Shown: positions 60,501-64,000 of the stretch, one piece after another
How the letters are laid out: each line of letters opens with the position of its first letter
How positions within the stretch are numbered: position 1 is the stretch's first letter
Translations under genes and position numbers: made by a program
The notes under the pieces: model-generated
Databases searched by the model: none
The model's input: only the letters and a program-made list of their open reading frames with translations
Told to the model about the DNA's origin: nothing
NCBI GenBank assembly: GCA_016934635.1
Contig: JAFGSK010000056.1
Coordinates: forward strand, 28,360 to 92,359
Reading direction: 5' to 3'
Source: Caldifarciminota bacterium
GTDB lineage: Bacteria; Hydrothermota; Tepidihabitantia; B3-TA06
DNA: 64,000 bases

Positions 60501-62121
60501 CAACCGCCTCACCGAATACATCACGGGTTTCCAGCTTAACCTCAAGCTTCTCCCCTGGGCCCACCACGTAGCGGCTAGGTTTTATCTTTACCAAAACCGC
60601 GGCTTCGGCCACGAACGCCGAAGCCTCACCGGATTCCATCCGGCGCGAGGGATCGCGCACCTCGGCCTGGAACGTATAACGGAAGCTTTCCCCGTCCTCC
60701 GGGGTGCTGTAGGTAAAGGTAACCTTGCCCTGATCGTCGGTCTTGGCCACCAGTTCGTCAACGAACTCCGAGTAATAGTACCAGTAGTACCGGTACTCCT
60801 GACGGTATACCTTAAGGGTTACCTCCCCTTCAGATACCGGTGCGCCGAAGAAATAATCCGCCGCCACGTTTATCTTCACCTCATCACCCTGAACGTACGC
60901 CGAGTTGTCGAGTTCGACGTCCACCTTGAATTCAGGCTTGCGGTACTCCTCCACCCTGAACTGAACCGAGTGGTAGGTGCCGTCAAGGGTGGCGCTCAGG
61001 GTGAAGCGGCCCAAGCGGGCGCTTGAAGGTACGATAAGTGAGTCGGAAAACGAACCCCATTCATCCGCGTCCAGAGTGGTACGGTAAACCTCGTTTCCCT
61101 CAGGATCGGTAACAACCGCCTCAACCTGTTCAGTCCTCGGCTTCTTGTAAAGACCTTTCCTTAAGCGTCTTACAACCCCCTTGAAGTAAACCGTCTGGTC
61201 AGGACGGTAAAGCGGCCTCTCGGTATGCAGGTAAATCTTTACCGCACCGCCGGTCGAGGCGTCCTCATCCTCGTAGTAATAGTAGTAGCGGTCCATCAAA
61301 GCGAAGTCGTCTCCGTCCTGAACCAGAACCCGAAGCCGTGTGGTGTCGAAGGAAGTCTTATAGAAGCCCTTGAGGTTGGTGCGTCCTGAGCCGACCTTTA
61401 TCGTATCGGCCAGGACCACCACCTTTGCACGCTTCCGGGGCTGGCCGTCCTCGAGATCGACGGCAAACACGTACACCTTGTCAGGGTCCTGCTTGGTTAT
61501 CACACCTATCCTTGTGACTATCACCGGGGTGTATGCAACCCGGGTGCCGTAATAGGCCTCAACCAGGTATACCCCAGGCTCTGAAAGCTCAAGATCGATG
61601 TTCTTATGATGATAGTTTGAGCCGTAGTAGTAATAATCTTCATCGGATTCCTTTTTCTTCTCGAACTTCACCGTCCACTCCCGAAGCAGCGGATAGCCTT
61701 CCAGCTTGGGAATGGATGAAGGACCTATGTATTCGGGGGTTCGCCTGTCGTCGTCTTTCTCAAGCCTGGGCAGGGCAAAAAAGTCGCGCAAGGCCACCCT
61801 GCTTTCCTCACCTACAAGTTCCCTGGACAGGTACCTCGAGTTGCGCTTTGTCCTGTCGAATATTCCGTCAAGCATGTGGAAGAAATTGGCCTTCCTGGCC
61901 TTGGCATGAGGTACGGGCGAACGCAGGTTTCTCTGTTTGGTAAAGAAATCCAGGGGATCCTCGATTTTATAAAGCCTCAGATGCACCTGGTCTATGTAAC
62001 TTGCATCCAGCCTTATCTCGGTTTCATCCCCGGGCTGGTATATGGACGGTGTGGATAGTGAGATGGATGGATGGGCGAACAGCCCGTTCGATATACTTAT
62101 GGCGAACAAAAGAAATTTCAT
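57511..62121 (-). CDS. Bacterial alpha-2-macroglobulin family protein
   Basis: About 1536 residues. Start at ATG 62119-62121, which has AAGGAGGG upstream and gives signal peptide MKFLLFAISISNGLFA; the frame to 62154 has no RBS. The chain has macroglobulin domains, then a thioester domain with YPYGCTEQTMSSFFP, so the Cys1044-Glu-Gln thioester motif (CxEQ) is intact, and helical repeats GYQHTDGGWGWWTDDESMNF. Bacterial A2M traps proteases covalently in the periplasm. No lipobox, unlike many proteobacterial relatives, so it may be soluble or surface-bound. Forms a unit with the PBP gene. Confidence 0.95.
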   Translation of the reverse strand: MKFLLFAISISNGLFAHPSISLSTPSIYQPGDETEIRLDASYIDQVHLRLYKIEDPLDFFTKQRNLRSPVPHAKARKANFFHMLDGIFDRTKRNSRYLSRELVGEESRVALRDFFALPRLEKDDDRRTPEYIGPSSIPKLEGYPLLREWTVKFEKKKESDEDYYYYGSNYHHKNIDLELSEPGVYLVEAYYGTRVAYTPVIVTRIGVITKQDPDKVYVFAVDLEDGQPRKRAKVVVLADTIKVGSGRTNLKGFYKTSFDTTRLRVLVQDGDDFALMDRYYYYYEDEDASTGGAVKIYLHTERPLYRPDQTVYFKGVVRRLRKGLYKKPRTEQVEAVVTDPEGNEVYRTTLDADEWGSFSDSLIVPSSARLGRFTLSATLDGTYHSVQFRVEEYRKPEFKVDVELDNSAYVQGDEVKINVAADYFFGAPVSEGEVTLKVYRQEYRYYWYYYSEFVDELVAKTDDQGKVTFTYSTPEDGESFRYTFQAEVRDPSRRMESGEASAFVAEAAVLVKIKPSRYVVGPGEKLEVKLETRDVFGEAVGAHVQTEIHRRYWIRNESKDEVVAKRTVTTDRTGKAIYEYIPKEAGSYYIVARASDDRGNESYDERWFWVSERGGYYTWSSDEIQIIFDKESYEPGEYAEALIIMPYENIHLIATIEADRLYNIKTIKLKGNTALIRFNVRNQFIPNAYLTVCGMYEGDFFRESAEMKVSRADELLAVEITADKDRYEPGEEGKLEIVVKDTKGKPVRADLSLAVVDEALHAIAPEIAPAIEDFFYGERYNQVSTSSSIYFSFWGYERDYYLLSDAAKDSVVLAAYKGREEPKVREKFKDMAYWNAFVRTDAKGFAEVDFVYPDNLTTWRTTVRAVTLDTRVGEGRTKTLVTKDLLVRISPPRFVTERDSLVIATIVHNYTRDPQKVDLSFTAEGVNLLDNTVHTATIRPGGTFRVDWPVVCTEPGDAVLTAKAIGAEYSDAMKLTIPANPYGIERLLSLAAFMPRDNQTETKKFTLTEEAQIRTVSAELTVTPTLGTALFAGLSYLASYPYGCTEQTMSSFFPDLIVADLIQDPAKGDSALAAALPLMIRKGLAKLYGYQHTDGGWGWWTDDESMNFMTAYVVHGLTYATVLGYEVNQNAIKRGARALENFLRERELNTTERCYMVYVLSMAPEDTTAKGRKALIKEQLAKLEAEGGDPYTKALMALAYHQIGEDAKAKAILAILKKEALTEGETVYWSGRTRAVEFWWDDAVEVTATTLRAFLAVSPDDEIVPKIVFWLLRERRGNRWKSTKDSALALMALAEFLKGTRDDAPDLELELELNGSRLASYHITQDNLSDFNRPIKLELDGIRYGENALTVEKKGPGNLFASVLLSYYSKETDITAGGNELKVHRQYYRLIPRVSEYGELEYDKVELSGPVDVGDPVFVKLFVDCDDEYEYVMLTDPLPAGFEVAQDRDRYRIRDERYWWGYYDYEDWGYMYSGREIHDDHVAFFMSYLWQCREMSYVIVPEVPGRFQVMPAEVSLMYYPDKRGHSSSEIISVEEK

Positions 62122-62195
62122 CTTACCCTCCTTTAAGGGTATTGGTCGGTTCATCTTTTGAACTCAAAACCTCCGGAGAACGATCCAGGAGGCGT

Positions 62196-62891
62196 TCAGT
62201 CAATTGTCTTGAACCTGTAGAATCCGACGAACGCCGGGTTAGCAGGGTCGGGTCTCCAGGTTTCGTCCGCTATACGCATCAATGTCTCGTACTTTATCAG
62301 TCTCATCTCTCCTTCGTCTTCCTCGCCCGGTCCGGTATGATACAGAAGGTAAGGTTCCCCCTCAACCACCACGTATATCATCACGTGTGATTCGCGGCCT
62401 TGGGGTGCAAAGAACAAAAGGTCCCCTGCCTTTACTCCGGCCTTTTCGCGCCCCAGTTCGACGGTATGGAAGCGACGAAGATGGGGTACATCGGCGAAAT
62501 TGCCGAGTTTGCCCTCTGCACGGTCGGTAGACTGATATGCCCCGTCCGCTATACGGAAGATGTCGGTACCGATGTAGGGTACATCAGGGTAGTGGAAGGC
62601 GGTTATCTCAGGGATGCTTCTGTCCAGAAGCTTGCCGAACTCTCGGTACCAGTCCTCGTCGTGTTCCCTTAAGGCTTCACGGTAGGCGTAGCGAACCAGG
62701 TCTGCGCAGTCTTTCACTTCGTCCGAAGGTTCGAGGTAGCGGGACAGGGCAATGGTTGTGAACCAGCGGCGGAAGTTGCGGCGGTCGGCGTCCGATTGAA
62801 GCTCGGCCTCGTCCGGAAAGCCGTCTGCGTCCTTATCAACAGGCTGGTTCGATCCCGACCCGAGAAATACAAGAAAAAGAAAGAAAGCCAT
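62196..62891 (-). CDS. DUF1175 (YfaT-like) protein
   Basis: 231 residues. A short hydrophobic N-terminus, then a calcium-loop-like DKDADGFPDEAE, followed by the DUF1175 core: RRWFTTIALSRYL, DCADLVRYAYREAL, FHYPDVPYIGTDIF, GDLLFF and ESHVMIYVV. The Cys and His in the last two blocks recall an NlpC/P60-type active site. In E. coli yfaT sits beside yfaS (an A2M), as here. Function is unknown, presumably A2M- or wall-linked. First gene of the A2M run; GAGGCGGAG upstream. Confidence 0.83.
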   Translation of the reverse strand: MAFFLFLVFLGSGSNQPVDKDADGFPDEAELQSDADRRNFRRWFTTIALSRYLEPSDEVKDCADLVRYAYREALREHDEDWYREFGKLLDRSIPEITAFHYPDVPYIGTDIFRIADGAYQSTDRAEGKLGNFADVPHLRRFHTVELGREKAGVKAGDLLFFAPQGRESHVMIYVVVEGEPYLLYHTGPGEEDEGEMRLIKYETLMRIADETWRPDPANPAFVGFYRFKTID

Positions 62892-62970
62892 CTCCGCCTC
62901 GCTTGTTTACTGTACCGTAAATCCGACGAGTTAAAGGCGCTTAAGGTTCGCAGTCCTTGCGCCGCTGGCT

Positions 62971-62999
62971 AGTATAGAGAGAAGATGACCGCTTGTCAA
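62971..62999 (-). promoter_or_regulatory. Promoter of the DUF1175/A2M envelope operon
   Basis: Minus strand TTGACA (62999-62994), 17-bp spacer, TATACT (62976-62971), about 72 nt before ATG 62891. It appears to drive six genes down to 53478. Confidence 0.88.
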
Positions 63000-63067
63000 G
63001 GATTGAGGACGCCTTACGGCTTATATGAGTGGGGTTGTGTCGTTGTGGTGAGACCGGGCCGACCTGA

Positions 63068-63439
63068 CGGGTATCGACATCGCAGATGTAACGTCGGTCC
63101 TACGGATCACGCAAGAATCAAGTCACAAGAAGACTTACCTCCCCTCCAACAGGTGTAGGACTAAAATCTCCACCAAAGGTGGAGACAGGCACTCATGCCT
63201 GTCCGGACTTCGGGGTCCCCGCGAGCTTGCGAAGTCGTGGGGTAACGACAAACAGGAGTGTTTGTCATACACACTCCGGGAGAAGATACAGAAGCGGATC
63301 TTCGATTCGCGAGCGTTTGTCCTGCATCCTCCGAGAGGAAAGGGGTTATCCCAAGTATAAGATTGACAAATACTCTGATTAGGAAATAAAACAAGGGGTT
63401 CAACTGTACAAGAAGTATGAACAGGCAACTAAAGTTGCC
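63068..63439. repeat. Hairpin-rich intergenic region
   Basis: Several short-loop palindromes in a gap of about 700 bp without a gene: ACATC-GCA-GATGT near 63077-63089, GTCC-TAC-GGAT near 63097-63107, CTCCACC-AAA-GGTGGAG (63168-63184), GACAGGCA-CTCA-TGCCTGTC (63184-63203), a decayed CGGGGTCCCC unit with stem CCCCGCGA/TCGTGGGG (63211-63242), GACAAACA-GGAG-TGTTTGTC (63247-63266) and GGCAACT-AA-AGTTGCC (63424-63439). The remainder of 62892-63595 shows only the two promoters. Confidence 0.75.
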
Positions 63440-63501
63440 CTGGGTGCGTCCTATACCTATTGAGTATGGTTATCCGGAGGTCGACTACGCTCAACGGGAG
63501 G

Positions 63502-63529
63502 TTGACCGTTGAAGCAAAATCAGTATTAT
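63502..63529 (+). promoter_or_regulatory. Probable promoter of the HtrA gene
   Basis: TTGACC (63502-63507), 16-bp spacer, TATTAT (63524-63529), about 60 nt upstream of AGGAGG and ATG 63596. Confidence 0.65.
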
Positions 63530-63595
63530 ATTTCTCAGTACTGACTTGATTGCATTAGGAGAGATGTAATCAGGTATTAAAGGAGGTCGATAACA

Positions 63596-64000
63596 ATGAA
63601 GCAAATCTCCGCAAAGTGGGTCGGAGCGGCGGTAGGTGCGGCAGCGATCGCCGCCTTCGTTTTAGGAGTACTACTTAAAGACGTATTCGCAGGGATGTTT
63701 CCCTCAAGCAGAGCTGAACAGGCAGAGACAGACACCCTGCCATTGAGTATCGAGCTTGGGGTAAGTCCTTTTACCGCGGTCGCGGAAAGGGTTCTGCCCG
63801 CAGTCGTTAATATCAGTTCCACCAAGAAGGTAACTATTGAAACCTCACCTTTTAACGATCCGTTTTTCCGGCACTTCTTTGGCGATATCTTTCCGGACGT
63901 ACCCCACGAAGAAACCCACTACAGCCTTGGTTCAGGGGTTATCTTCCGGTCAGACGGGTACATACTCACGAATGACCACGTTGTTTCAGGAGCGGACGAG
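63596..64000 (+). CDS. HtrA/DegP-family serine protease (N-terminal part, cut by window end)
   Basis: First 135 codons only. An N-terminal transmembrane or signal helix (AAVGAAAIAAFVLGVLLKDV), a linker, then the start of the trypsin-like domain: AVAERVLPAVVNISSTKKV, an FRHFFGDIF segment typical of DegP/DegQ, LGSGVIFRSDGYILTNDHVV with the catalytic His (TNDHVV). The Asp and Ser and any PDZ domains lie beyond the window. A periplasmic quality-control protease, plausibly stress-regulated. AGGAGG 9 nt upstream. Confidence 0.92.
   Translation, partial: MKQISAKWVGAAVGAAAIAAFVLGVLLKDVFAGMFPSSRAEQAETDTLPLSIELGVSPFTAVAERVLPAVVNISSTKKVTIETSPFNDPFFRHFFGDIFPDVPHEETHYSLGSGVIFRSDGYILTNDHVVSGADE

Noticed and set aside
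63168..63266. CRISPR array
   Set aside because: The hairpins differ in sequence and have no constant repeat-spacer periodicity; no cas genes are present.

Overview
The window is one compact bacterial contig segment. Genes are packed in long co-directional runs with 4-nt ATGA/GTGA-type overlaps, and Shine-Dalgarno (SD) sites are AGGAGG-like. Many intergenic gaps carry near-consensus sigma70-type promoters (TTGACA, 16-17 bp, TATAAT-like). The envelope looks diderm: LapA/LapB-like proteins, YfaT/A2M and PBP-type proteins, and an HtrA protease. At least seven secreted proteins end in a Por-secretion-tail-like beta-sandwich (YDxxG, GVYFV, KKxV pattern). Together with mixed hypothetical content, this points to the FCB side of the tree, for example a WOR-3/Stahlbacteria-like candidate phylum. 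That placement is inference; no rRNA is present.

Layout. 1-3.4 kb: a decayed GxxExxY gene, then a minus-strand unit tRNA-Pro, hpt, ade, LOG-family protein, acylphosphatase (purine salvage). 3.6-6.0 kb: a two-gene unit pairing a serine palmitoyltransferase-like enzyme with a BcerS/YghO-like acyltransferase (probable sphingolipid synthesis). 6.1-12.2 kb: miaB, lapA, lapB, SPOR protein, mutS, read from a promoter that would make a leaderless miaB mRNA. 12.6-17.0 kb: polyprenyl-phosphate sugar transferase, FAD oxidoreductase, GT2 and a sugar-nucleotide epimerase (surface polysaccharide). 17.1-20.4 kb: secreted proteins, including a tandem paralogous pair. 20.6-27.1 kb: recF, dciA, gyrB, an M42 peptidase and an EF-G-like GTPase.

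27.2-30.1 kb holds the most unusual cassette: two membrane-anchored paralogues with almost identical leader-like N-termini, followed by a radical SAM/SPASM enzyme. The enzyme's first cluster cysteine lies upstream of any AUG, so it probably starts at an AUA that forms a 4-nt ATAA overlap. 30.3-38.8 kb is a block of secreted proteins: a YadA-head/S74 self-cleaving protein, an SBBP-repeat lipoprotein, and six tandem DNRLRE-type paralogues plus a decayed seventh. 38.9-48.7 kb is housekeeping: glmM-like (also leaderless), glmS, recA, recX, alaS, DUF3108-like, scpB, DUF4416 and a QueD-like protein lacking catalytic residues.

48.7-52.1 kb is an AT-richer four-gene minus-strand cassette with two tandem strong promoters: ParB-like, a second ParB-HTH-like protein without the N-domain, an unknown protein and a PAPS-reductase-like enzyme. 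It resembles IbrB/IbrA pairs and looks horizontally acquired, possibly defensive or regulatory. 53.5-62.9 kb is an envelope module: DUF1175 (YfaT), alpha-2-macroglobulin with an intact thioester motif, a transpeptidase-only PBP, SpoIID, a MA-like metallopeptidase and a DUF3352-like protein. The window ends in the first 135 codons of an HtrA/DegP protease, preceded by about 700 bp rich in short hairpins.
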